Below are positions 1 through 6,314 of a stretch of 13,586 nucleotides of DNA, piece after piece. Each line of letters begins with the position of its first letter. The stretch's first letter is position 1. The position numbers and the translations under genes were made by a program. A model generated the notes under the pieces. It was given only the letters and a program-made list of their open reading frames with translations, was not told the origin of the DNA and did no database searches. This stretch comes from Spirosomataceae bacterium (GTDB taxonomy: Bacteria > Bacteroidota > Bacteroidia > Cytophagales > Spirosomataceae), in assembly GCA_025455795.1 (NCBI GenBank), contig JALOLW010000108.1, positions 1 through 13,586 of the forward strand, written 5' to 3'.

Positions 1-2733
1 ACTGCTCGTATTGGGTACCCACACGTAGGCGAGGCGACCGTTGGAGAGCTTGTCCACCGTGCGTTTGTTGTCTTCTACCCACGTGCGCTGGCGCAGGGCG
101 TTTTCGCTGGGAATGGGTTCGACGGTCTCTTTCCAAGCTCCTTCAAACGTCGGCTTGTCGTTGAGGTGCAAGATGGTTTGTTTGCCCAACGTTCCGTCCA
201 AATGCTCATAAAGTTCTTGGTTTCCCAACACTTCTTTGCCGTTGATGCCCACAATGTAGTATCCTTCCTTGATTTTGAGACCTGGCTGGTCGAGGGGGCC
301 AGCGAGTTCGGGATTCCAGCTTTCGGAGGTATAAATTCGTTTGATTTGCCAACGGTTGTTTGCCACCTCCAAATCTGCGCCCAATAGTCCGATTTGATTC
401 TTTTCGGTTTCTGGTTCGTCGCTGGTTCTTACAAAACTATGCCCTACCGACAACTCTCCGTTCATTTGGTCCAAAATATAAGTCAAATCGGCGCGGTGCT
501 TCACAAACGGCACGAGAGGCGCGTAGCGTTGATAAACCTCGTTCCAGTCGCGCCCGTGGATGTTGGGGGCGTAAAAATAATCGCGCTCGTACCGCCACGC
601 TTCTTCAAAAATTTGCTTCCATTCGGTGGTGCGGTCGAGTTTGGTTGAAAGGCTAACTTTCAGGGTTTTGCCTTTGTCGCCTGCGGCTTCGGTGCCGATG
701 ATTTTCCAACCGTCGGGGAGTTTTGCCAACAAGTGCTTGCCGTTGGCAGTGATAAACACGTTGCTCGCCCCTGCCGTAAATTCAACTGATTTTTTGTCTT
801 TGAGCGTAAATTTATGGAGCGTTAGCCCAGGTTTGTTTTCTACACTTTCGGCCACAAACACCGACCCTTCTGGCCCAGCAAGGGTATAATTGTAGTTGCG
901 AACGGGCATTCCGAGTGGTAAAATTCGCCGACCAATTCCCTCAAAATCAATCACCATCGCCTTGCTGCTGTCCCCCTTTGTCGCCCCACTATTTTCTTTA
1001 GTCGCCCCGCCACTCTCTTTAGTCGTCCCGCTATTTTCTTTTGTCACCCCGCCAGTAGGAGGGGTCTTAACCGACGTTGAACTACCGACAACTTCCTCGT
1101 CACTCTTCGGCTTAAACGGCGACGCATCGTCTTTTTTGAGGTTGATGACGTAGGCCGCATATTTGGGTTCGGCGTTCATCGAACTCGTGTTGGCCCAACC
1201 CGACCCCAAGGCCACGTCGGTACTGGCTAAAATATACAACTGCTTCATGTTCAAGTCCCAAGCGGGCGAAAACGAATCGGCGAAGGGGTCGGTGATGGCC
1301 GTCGTTTTGTTGTCTTTCAACGACCACACATACACTTGGCGAAACTGATTGCTACCTGTTTTGGCGTAGGCGAGCCACTTCGAGTCGGGCGACCACCGCA
1401 ACTGTAGGGACGAACGCTCAATGTTGATACCGCCCACGTCAATGGTCTGAATGGCCTTGGTGTCCAATGTCACCACGCGCAGCCGCACCTTGTTGTCCAC
1501 AAACGCGATGTGTTTACCATCGGGCGACCAAACGGGATTCCAGGCCATTTTGGACTCCCCAATCGAAATGGCCTCGGGTGCGCTCATGCCCTCTTGCGAC
1601 GACAGCATCAAGCGGTACTCCTTACCGTTGTTGTCCGAAAACCAGGCAATTTTATCGCCTTTGGGCGACCAAATCGGGGCGCGGTCGGCGGCGGTAGCAC
1701 TCTCAGTGATGTTGCGGGTGTTGCCAAATTCGGCAGGAATGGTATAAATATCGCCCCGTGACTCCATAATGACTCGCTTGCCATTGGGCGACAGCGAGGC
1801 CGCACGGGCCGTGGCCGTCACGTCTTCCCACTTGGTAGCCGCCCACGGAAAATCGCCCGACACGTTGATTTCCAGCTGTTTAATGGCTTTGTTGCTCAAA
1901 TCAAGCGTGTGCAAGTAGCCGTCTCTTTCAAAAATGAGCGTGTTGTTTCTGCCCGCAAGCGATTTGACATCTGACCCCGTAAAAGTGGTGATTTGAGCCA
2001 GGGCTTTGGTCTTGGTATTGTACGCCCAAATGTTGGCCGTAAAGTCACGGTCAGAAAGAAAATACACGTTATCGCCCAACCAAAGCGGCTGAATGTCAGT
2101 GGTTTTTTCGTTGGGGAGCAGTTCTTCTTTGGCTGTTTTCAAATCCAAAATAACCAAGGGAGTATTTTGCCCACCGCGATACGCCCGCCATTCTACATCC
2201 CAGCGCGTCATGCGGTCTATCACGAGTGCGTTGCCGTCGGGCGAGTAGCTGCCGTCAAAACTCCACTGCTTGGTGAGTAGCTGCGGTACGCCACCCTCTG
2301 CCGACACGCGCCACAAGCGGTGGTAAGCCGTAGGAGCAGTTTCGCGGTTGGAGGCGTAGAGAATGTGTTTGCCGTCGTTGCTCCACCCCCGCACCAAAGC
2401 TGCGCTCGGATGCCAAGTGAGGCGTTTGGCTTCGCCGCCATTGACCGACACGACATAGACGGCCACGCTGCCCGCACGGTTGGAACTAAACGCAAGCCAC
2501 TGACCATCAGGCGATAAGTACGGGTCAGTTTCGACGGCGGGCGTACTCGTGATGCGGTTGGTTTGTTTGGTAGTGAGGTCATGCACCCACACATCGCTGC
2601 CGTAGGTAAAAGCCACGTGGGTACTGCTCAGGCTTGGTTGGCGCAACAGGCGAGTGCCTTGGGCAAATAGCTGGGAGAGGTTGGGTAGCAAAGCTAAAAG
2701 GAAGGAGGCTTTGACCAAAATAGAAAAACGCAT
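1..2733 (-). CDS. Tricorn-like S41 protease, exported, C-terminus off the window (partial)
   Basis: The frame is open from an ATG at 2731-2733 to base 1, giving 911 residues without a stop; it runs off the left edge. The N-terminus (MRFSILVKASFLLALLPNLS, then LFAQG) is a Sec signal peptide, so the protein should be periplasmic or envelope-bound. Residues about 30-550 hold TolB/tricorn-type beta-propeller repeats with recurring SPDG and WSPDGK turns. A low-complexity linker follows (564-591), then the tricorn core around WKQIFEEAWRYERDYFY (705-721), GELSVGHSFV with the probable catalytic His765, and a PDZ-like domain (about 785-865) containing GLKIKEGYYIVGINGKEV. Thermoplasma tricorn uses Ser745/His746/Ser965/Glu1023; the serine nucleophile region would lie beyond the window. 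Bacterial homologues are usually somewhat over 1000 residues, so about 150-200 may be missing. Expected role: degradation of peptides or small proteins in the envelope. It is divergent from the GRAS operon. Family call secure, substrate unknown. Confidence 0.93.
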   Translation of the reverse strand, partial: MRFSILVKASFLLALLPNLSQLFAQGTRLLRQPSLSSTHVAFTYGSDVWVHDLTTKQTNRITSTPAVETDPYLSPDGQWLAFSSNRAGSVAVYVVSVNGGEAKRLTWHPSAALVRGWSNDGKHILYASNRETAPTAYHRLWRVSAEGGVPQLLTKQWSFDGSYSPDGNALVIDRMTRWDVEWRAYRGGQNTPLVILDLKTAKEELLPNEKTTDIQPLWLGDNVYFLSDRDFTANIWAYNTKTKALAQITTFTGSDVKSLAGRNNTLIFERDGYLHTLDLSNKAIKQLEINVSGDFPWAATKWEDVTATARAASLSPNGKRVIMESRGDIYTIPAEFGNTRNITESATAADRAPIWSPKGDKIAWFSDNNGKEYRLMLSSQEGMSAPEAISIGESKMAWNPVWSPDGKHIAFVDNKVRLRVVTLDTKAIQTIDVGGINIERSSLQLRWSPDSKWLAYAKTGSNQFRQVYVWSLKDNKTTAITDPFADSFSPAWDLNMKQLYILASTDVALGSGWANTSSMNAEPKYAAYVINLKKDDASPFKPKSDEEVVGSSTSVKTPPTGGVTKENSGTTKESGGATKENSGATKGDSSKAMVIDFEGIGRRILPLGMPVRNYNYTLAGPEGSVFVAESVENKPGLTLHKFTLKDKKSVEFTAGASNVFITANGKHLLAKLPDGWKIIGTEAAGDKGKTLKVSLSTKLDRTTEWKQIFEEAWRYERDYFYAPNIHGRDWNEVYQRYAPLVPFVKHRADLTYILDQMNGELSVGHSFVRTSDEPETEKNQIGLLGADLEVANNRWQIKRIYTSESWNPELAGPLDQPGLKIKEGYYIVGINGKEVLGNQELYEHLDGTLGKQTILHLNDKPTFEGAWKETVEPIPSENALRQRTWVEDNKRTVDKLSNGRLAYVWVPNTSS
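961..1044 (-). repeat. Four tandem 21-bp (7-codon) units in the tricorn-like gene
   Basis: Read on the minus strand from 1044 down to 961, four consecutive 7-residue units are seen: TKENSGT, TKESGGA, TKENSGA, TKGDSSK (residues 564-591). The DNA of the first three units is also similar, so this is a young tandem duplication and not only a biased composition. It sits between the second propeller region and the catalytic core, preceded by a Ser/Thr/Pro stretch, and probably forms a flexible interdomain linker. Unit number may vary between strains. Confidence 0.85.
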
Positions 2734-2774
2734 TGGGGTTGAGGATTTTGTTGAGGGCTTAAAGATAGCCTTTG

Positions 2775-2813
2775 GGTGTCATTTTTGCTACCATTCAAAC
2801 GAAATATGACACC
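2775..2813. promoter_or_regulatory. Inverted repeat between divergent genes, possible operator
   Basis: GGTGTCAT (2775-2782) and ATGACACC (2806-2813) are perfect inverted copies separated by 23 bp. Their centres are 31 bp apart, about three helical turns, so both arms would lie on the same DNA face. The site lies between the start of the tricorn-like gene (2733) and the promoter of the GRAS gene (2830-2861). That suits an operator for a dimeric regulator acting on one or both genes. An 8-bp dyad in roughly 100 bp can also arise by chance. Confidence 0.35.
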
Positions 2814-2829
2814 ACTCAGTTATTCTTTT

Positions 2830-2861
2830 TTTGTTGGGGTTACTTCTCCAACCTACTTTTG
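2830..2861 (+). promoter_or_regulatory. Bacteroidota-type promoter for the GRAS/aminotransferase unit
   Basis: A -33 element TTTG (2830-2833) is followed after 20 bp by a -7 element TACTTTTG (2854-2861), which matches the Bacteroidota consensus TAnnTTTG exactly and has the usual spacing for its primary sigma factor. Transcription would begin near 2868, giving a leader of about 22 nt before the ATG at 2891. The same region supports the choice of 2891 as start, because an earlier TTG (2831) would lie inside the promoter. Confidence 0.7.
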
Positions 2862-2890
2862 TCAAGTCAAAAACAAAAAACCCTTGCACA

Positions 2891-3961
2891 ATGCTTTCTC
2901 TCGCCACCGACTTTCTGACTGAACTCAACGCACTGGCACACAAAATGCCATCAGACATGACTCCCGCCGACAAAAGCCTCCTGGACGACATCTATGAGGC
3001 ATCAGTGACCGACTTAGACTCGCCCCAATCGCTCTTTGCTTATACGCTTTCCAAAGCCATGAGAAAGCATTTTGGCGGAAATAACGCCCAAGAACACCTT
3101 TATCTTCAACGTTTTGAGATTCCTCAAATTCGGCTTTTTGAACTGTTGATTCAGCAGTTTCCTCTTGCCAATTTGAGCCAACACTGTACCAATACACTAC
3201 TGATAGACGCGCTTGCCCAACATACCCAACCCGTATTGATAGACATTGGTATTGGCACGGGTTTTCAAGTCAAGCACATCATTGAAGGCTTGACTCAAAA
3301 AACAAATAATCAAGTCAGGGCCTTGACCGTCGTGGGCATTGAACCGTTTGAAGAGGCAATCGTGACTGCCCATCAAAACATCGGTCAAGCCAGCCAAAAC
3401 GCCCGCTTTGAAGTGAAGATAGTCTCGAAAGTGGCTTTCATTGAACAACTTACACTGGACGATTTGCGTCAAATGCTCCCTCTCCAATACGATGGGCTAT
3501 ACGTCAACGCTTCTTTTGCGTTGCATCATATTCAGCAGCATACCGACCGCCAGAAGGTGTTTGAAACATTGAAAAACTTGAACATCAACGCCCTCGCATT
3601 GAGCGAACCCAACTCCGACCACTACGAGCCTCGCTATGCCACGCGCTTCCAAAACTGCGTCAATCACTACGGTGCTTTGTTTCGTATCATTGACACCACC
3701 GAAAAGGCGGCTTTGAAGTTGTTTTTTAGCCGTGAAATAGAGGATGTACTCGGCAATAGCGAGGCCATTCGGGTAGAAAAACACTACGCTACCGAGCAGT
3801 GGGCGGGCTTGTTGGAAGAAACAGGATTTCAGTTGCAAAAACGCACCGCTGCTTTTCAATACACCCAACTCAACGGTACACTCCTCCAAACCGACCTCCC
3901 CAATCGCTACGCCACGACGTTTGAAGGCGAAGAAATCACCAGCCTTTTTTGGGCGGTATAA
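2891..3961 (+). CDS. Bacterial GRAS-domain protein (methyltransferase-like Rossmann fold)
   Basis: 356 residues from the ATG at 2891; no in-frame ATG lies upstream and the promoter supports this start. The order of motifs follows the GRAS family, known from plant DELLA/SCARECROW proteins and from some bacteria. It begins with a helical N-terminus with SLFAYTLSKAMRKHF (47-61, LHRI-like). Next comes PVLIDIGIGTGFQVKHIIEG (114-133), the VHIID-like and SAM-motif-I-like loop, then VVGIEPFEE (147-155) at strand 2. LYVNASFALHHI (203-214) corresponds to the plant VNxxFxLHHL segment, followed by NHYGALFRIIDTT (258-270). SREIEDVLGNSEAIRVEKH (280-298) matches the plant REIxNVVACEGxERVERH block, WAGLLEETGF (304-313) follows, and the C-terminal LFWAV stands where plant proteins have SAW. 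Plant members are regulators; bacterial ones were proposed to be small-molecule methyltransferases. It keeps a glycine-rich loop (IGIGTG), so SAM binding is plausible but unproven. It is co-directional with the aminotransferase 49 bp downstream. Confidence 0.82.
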   Translation: MLSLATDFLTELNALAHKMPSDMTPADKSLLDDIYEASVTDLDSPQSLFAYTLSKAMRKHFGGNNAQEHLYLQRFEIPQIRLFELLIQQFPLANLSQHCTNTLLIDALAQHTQPVLIDIGIGTGFQVKHIIEGLTQKTNNQVRALTVVGIEPFEEAIVTAHQNIGQASQNARFEVKIVSKVAFIEQLTLDDLRQMLPLQYDGLYVNASFALHHIQQHTDRQKVFETLKNLNINALALSEPNSDHYEPRYATRFQNCVNHYGALFRIIDTTEKAALKLFFSREIEDVLGNSEAIRVEKHYATEQWAGLLEETGFQLQKRTAAFQYTQLNGTLLQTDLPNRYATTFEGEEITSLFWAV

Positions 3962-3981
3962 ATTAGAAATTTTTTCAGTTG

Positions 3982-4003
3982 CCAAAATTCTCCCAAAATT
4001 CTC
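3982..4003 (+). repeat. Perfect tandem 11-bp direct repeat before the aminotransferase start
   Basis: CCAAAATTCTC occurs twice without a gap (3982-3992 and 3993-4003), ending 7 bp before the ATG at 4011. It lies in the 49-bp spacer between the GRAS gene and the aminotransferase. The 11-bp period is about one helical turn. It could be an A-rich translation-enhancing leader, a protein-binding site, or a chance slippage duplication. No Shine-Dalgarno sequence is visible here. Confidence 0.6.
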
Positions 4004-4010
4004 AACGATT

Positions 4011-5090
4011 ATGAACACGATTGCCCCTTTGTTTATTCCACAACAGCCCGCCCTTGAGCAGCAGCTTTGGGCAGAAAGACACGCTTCGCAGCCTACACGC
4101 CTGCACTGCAACGAATCGCCTTTTGATTTGCCGCTTGCTTTGAAACAACAGATAACCGCCAAAATGGCCGACTTAGCGTGGAATCGTTATCCTGATTTTT
4201 ACAACACCCAACTCACCGCACTCGTGGCCCAACACGCTCAGGTACAGCCCGAAAACGTACTATTGGGCAATGGTTCGTCGCAGTTGATTCAGCAGGTGGT
4301 GGGAGGCTGTGCAAAGTTTCTTTCTAAGGTGGTCATTGAGTCGCCTACGTTTACTTTTTATCATCAAGTATGCCAAAACGAGCGAATGACGCAGCAGGAG
4401 TGGGCGTTGGATTTAGATGGAAGCTATGACCTTAGCACTTTTCCAAAAGTCAATGAGCCAGCATTGGTGATTTTGACCACTCCCAACAATCCGATGGGAA
4501 CTACTTTGCCACAGGCGCATTTGGAAACCCTGCTGACCGAAAACTCACACTGTATTTTCTTGGTGGACGAAGCCTACGCCGAGTTTGGGGATGAAACAGT
4601 GGTGTCATTGACTACCCAATACCCCAATCTGTTGGTTCTCAAAACGCTCTCAAAAGGATACGGTTTGCCTTGCGCACGTTTTGGGTATTTGGTAGGAAAC
4701 AGTGAGTTGGTGAAAGTTTTGAAGAATTACAGCGTTCCTTTCACCATCAATGTATTCACCGAAGTCGTAGTGACCGAATTATTGACCAACGCTGCCGTTG
4801 CCAACGCCTTGCATATCAACCGTGAACGGATAAAAAACTTGCGGGATTTTGTCTTTGAACAGTTGGATGAAATGAGCGGACACGGCTTCACGGCGAAGCC
4901 CTCGTCTTCCAACTTCATTTTATTGCGTTTTCAAGATGAGGTATTGTTTGAACAAGTCAAAGCCGCACTTTTGGCCTTCAATATTTTGGTGAGCTACCCT
5001 GTTGCATCTTGCCTCCGCCTAACGATCGGCAGCGAAGTCGAGATGAGCCGTGTCCTGCGCCTTGTGCGCGGGTGTGCGGCTACTTCGTGA
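4011..5090 (+). CDS. HisC-like PLP-dependent aminotransferase (fold type I), substrate unknown
   Basis: 359 residues from ATG 4011; an earlier TTG (3921) lies within the GRAS gene and is less likely. The layout is that of class I/II aminotransferases close to histidinol-phosphate aminotransferase. It has a substrate-side N-terminal LHCNESPFDLP (31-41), RYPD (59-62), a phosphate-cup segment GNGSSQLI (86-93) and TTPNNPMG (156-163) with the PLP-contacting Asn160. VDEAYAEF (185-192) carries Asp186 that pairs with the pyridine nitrogen, and TLSKGYG (212-218) carries Lys215, the Schiff-base lysine. The C-terminal LRLTIGS holds the carboxylate-binding Arg. It differs from canonical HisC at three places: SSQLI where SDELI is common, NESPFD where NENP is common, and NILVSYP where HisC usually has IxVR. 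Histidinol phosphate may therefore not be the substrate. Pairing with the GRAS gene suggests a shared small-molecule pathway. Its last 11 bp overlap the convergent pyrH. Confidence 0.85.
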   Translation: MNTIAPLFIPQQPALEQQLWAERHASQPTRLHCNESPFDLPLALKQQITAKMADLAWNRYPDFYNTQLTALVAQHAQVQPENVLLGNGSSQLIQQVVGGCAKFLSKVVIESPTFTFYHQVCQNERMTQQEWALDLDGSYDLSTFPKVNEPALVILTTPNNPMGTTLPQAHLETLLTENSHCIFLVDEAYAEFGDETVVSLTTQYPNLLVLKTLSKGYGLPCARFGYLVGNSELVKVLKNYSVPFTINVFTEVVVTELLTNAAVANALHINRERIKNLRDFVFEQLDEMSGHGFTAKPSSSNFILLRFQDEVLFEQVKAALLAFNILVSYPVASCLRLTIGSEVEMSRVLRLVRGCAATS

Positions 5091-5796
5091 CGAGCGTACC
5101 CACGGGTTCGCCCATGACGAGGCGGAGGAGGTTGCCCTCTTTGTTCATGTCAAATACGATGATGGGCAGGTTGTTTTCTTTGGCTTGGGCAAAAGCCGTC
5201 AAGTCCATGATTTTGAGGTTTTTGTTGATGGCCTCATCGTAGCTGATTTGTTCATAACGAGTGGCATTGGGGTCTTTTTCGGGGTCAGCAGAATAGACGC
5301 CGTCCACGCGCGTACCCTTCAAAATAGCATCGGCGTTGACTTCGATGGCGCGGAGTACCCCCGCCGAGTCAGTGGTAAAATAAGGGTTGCCCGTGCCTGC
5401 GCCAAAAATCACAATGCGGCCTTTTTCTAAGTGACGCACCGCACGGCGGCGAATGACGGGTTCGGCCACTTGCTCCATTTTGATGGCTGACATGAGGCGC
5501 GTAAACATGCCATTTTTTTCCAACGAACCTTGAATCGCCATGCCGTTGATGACCGTAGCAAGCATACCCATTTGGTCGCCCTGCACGCGGTCAATGCCCG
5601 TTTTTTCGACCGATGCTCCCCGAAAAATATTGCCGCCACCTATCACGATGGCTACTTCTACGCCCACGTCAATCACACTTTTGATTTCTTTGGCATATTG
5701 CTGCAAAACATCCGAATCAATGATATTGCGCTTGTCTGCGCCACTGAGAGATTCACCGCTGAGTTTGAGGAGGATACGTTTGTATTTTGGTTGCAT
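5080..5796 (-). CDS. pyrH: UMP kinase
   Basis: 238 residues from the ATG at 5794-5796; an in-frame TTG at 5817 would overlap the upstream gene and is less likely. Bacterial UMP kinase phosphorylates UMP to UDP with ATP in the cytoplasm, for RNA, DNA and sugar-nucleotide synthesis, and is normally a hexamer controlled by GTP and UTP. It belongs to the amino-acid-kinase fold. KLSGES (11-16) and GGGNIFRG (53-60) form the nucleotide and phosphate sites, DRVQGDQMGMLATVINGMA is the UMP-contacting helix, and GAGTGNPYFTTDSA is the family's conserved allosteric/UMP loop. KGTRVDGVYSADPEKDP is the ATP-side signature. The length is typical. It is last in a minus-strand cluster, 13 bp after the biotinyl-protein gene. 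Its stop codon lies inside the end of the convergent aminotransferase gene, leaving no space for a terminator between them. Confidence 0.98.
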   Translation of the reverse strand: MQPKYKRILLKLSGESLSGADKRNIIDSDVLQQYAKEIKSVIDVGVEVAIVIGGGNIFRGASVEKTGIDRVQGDQMGMLATVINGMAIQGSLEKNGMFTRLMSAIKMEQVAEPVIRRRAVRHLEKGRIVIFGAGTGNPYFTTDSAGVLRAIEVNADAILKGTRVDGVYSADPEKDPNATRYEQISYDEAINKNLKIMDLTAFAQAKENNLPIIVFDMNKEGNLLRLVMGEPVGTLVTK

Positions 5797-5809
5797 GGAA
5801 ATGATGATT

Positions 5810-6310
5810 TTATTCAAATTCTACTAATACTTGATTTTTTTCTACACTATCGCCTTTGCCAATTTTGATGGATTTGACCACTCCATCACCGGGTGATTTG
5901 AGGGCATTTTCCATTTTCATCGCCACCAGTACCAGCACCACATCACCCGTTTTGACGGTATCACCTACCTGTACTTTGATGTCCCAAATCAGTCCGGGCA
6001 TCGGTGCTTTGATGTTGTTTACTTTGTTTTTGGTGGTGCTGTTCATGCCCATTTGTTCGAGCAGTAAGTCGAAGCGGTCTTTGGCCGCCACTCGGTAAAT
6101 ATGCTGATTGACTTTGATTTTAAAGGTCTTGTCGGCGGCGTTGGCTTCTATGATTTCGGCGTTGTACGAGTGGTTGTTGTGCAAAACGTGAAAGTGGTTG
6201 TTGCCGAGTGCCACCAAATCCCACGCAAACGGCTGATTGTTGAGGATAAGTCCCTCTTTACCAGCGGTTACGTCGTAAGTTTGCTGTTCGTTGATGATGA
6301 CTTTATACAT
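5810..6310 (-). CDS. Biotinyl carrier protein of an acyl-CoA carboxylase (biotin/lipoyl attachment domain)
   Basis: 166 residues from the ATG at 6308-6310. The C-terminal half (about 98-166) is a biotinyl domain: KAPMPGLIWDIKVQVGDTVK, then VLVAMKMENAL with Lys132 in the AMKM motif as the biotinylation site, then a second half-barrel ending in VLVEFE. The N-terminal 90 residues form the beta-rich region typical of Bacteroidota carrier subunits of acetyl/propionyl-CoA-type carboxylases or decarboxylases. They differ from the Ala/Pro-rich linker of E. coli AccB. The protein would carry CO2 as carboxybiotin between a biotin carboxylase and a carboxyltransferase, but neither partner is encoded in this window. 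It lies 4 bp downstream of the transporter gene and 13 bp upstream of pyrH, so all three are probably co-transcribed. Biotinylation is highly likely; the exact carboxylase is not determined. Confidence 0.92.
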   Translation of the reverse strand: MYKVIINEQQTYDVTAGKEGLILNNQPFAWDLVALGNNHFHVLHNNHSYNAEIIEANAADKTFKIKVNQHIYRVAAKDRFDLLLEQMGMNSTTKNKVNNIKAPMPGLIWDIKVQVGDTVKTGDVVLVLVAMKMENALKSPGDGVVKSIKIGKGDSVEKNQVLVEFE

Positions 6311-6314
6311 GGTT

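Noticed and set aside
2760..2767. Possible -7 box (TATCTTTA on the minus strand) for the tricorn-like gene
   Set aside because: It differs from TAnnTTTG at the last base, and the nearest TTTG is 28 bp upstream, too far for a normal -33 element.
3497..4162. Minus-strand open frame of 221 codons opposite the GRAS gene and aminotransferase start
   Set aside because: It is antisense to two well-supported genes and crosses their spacer. The translation is Cys/Val-rich without any family pattern.
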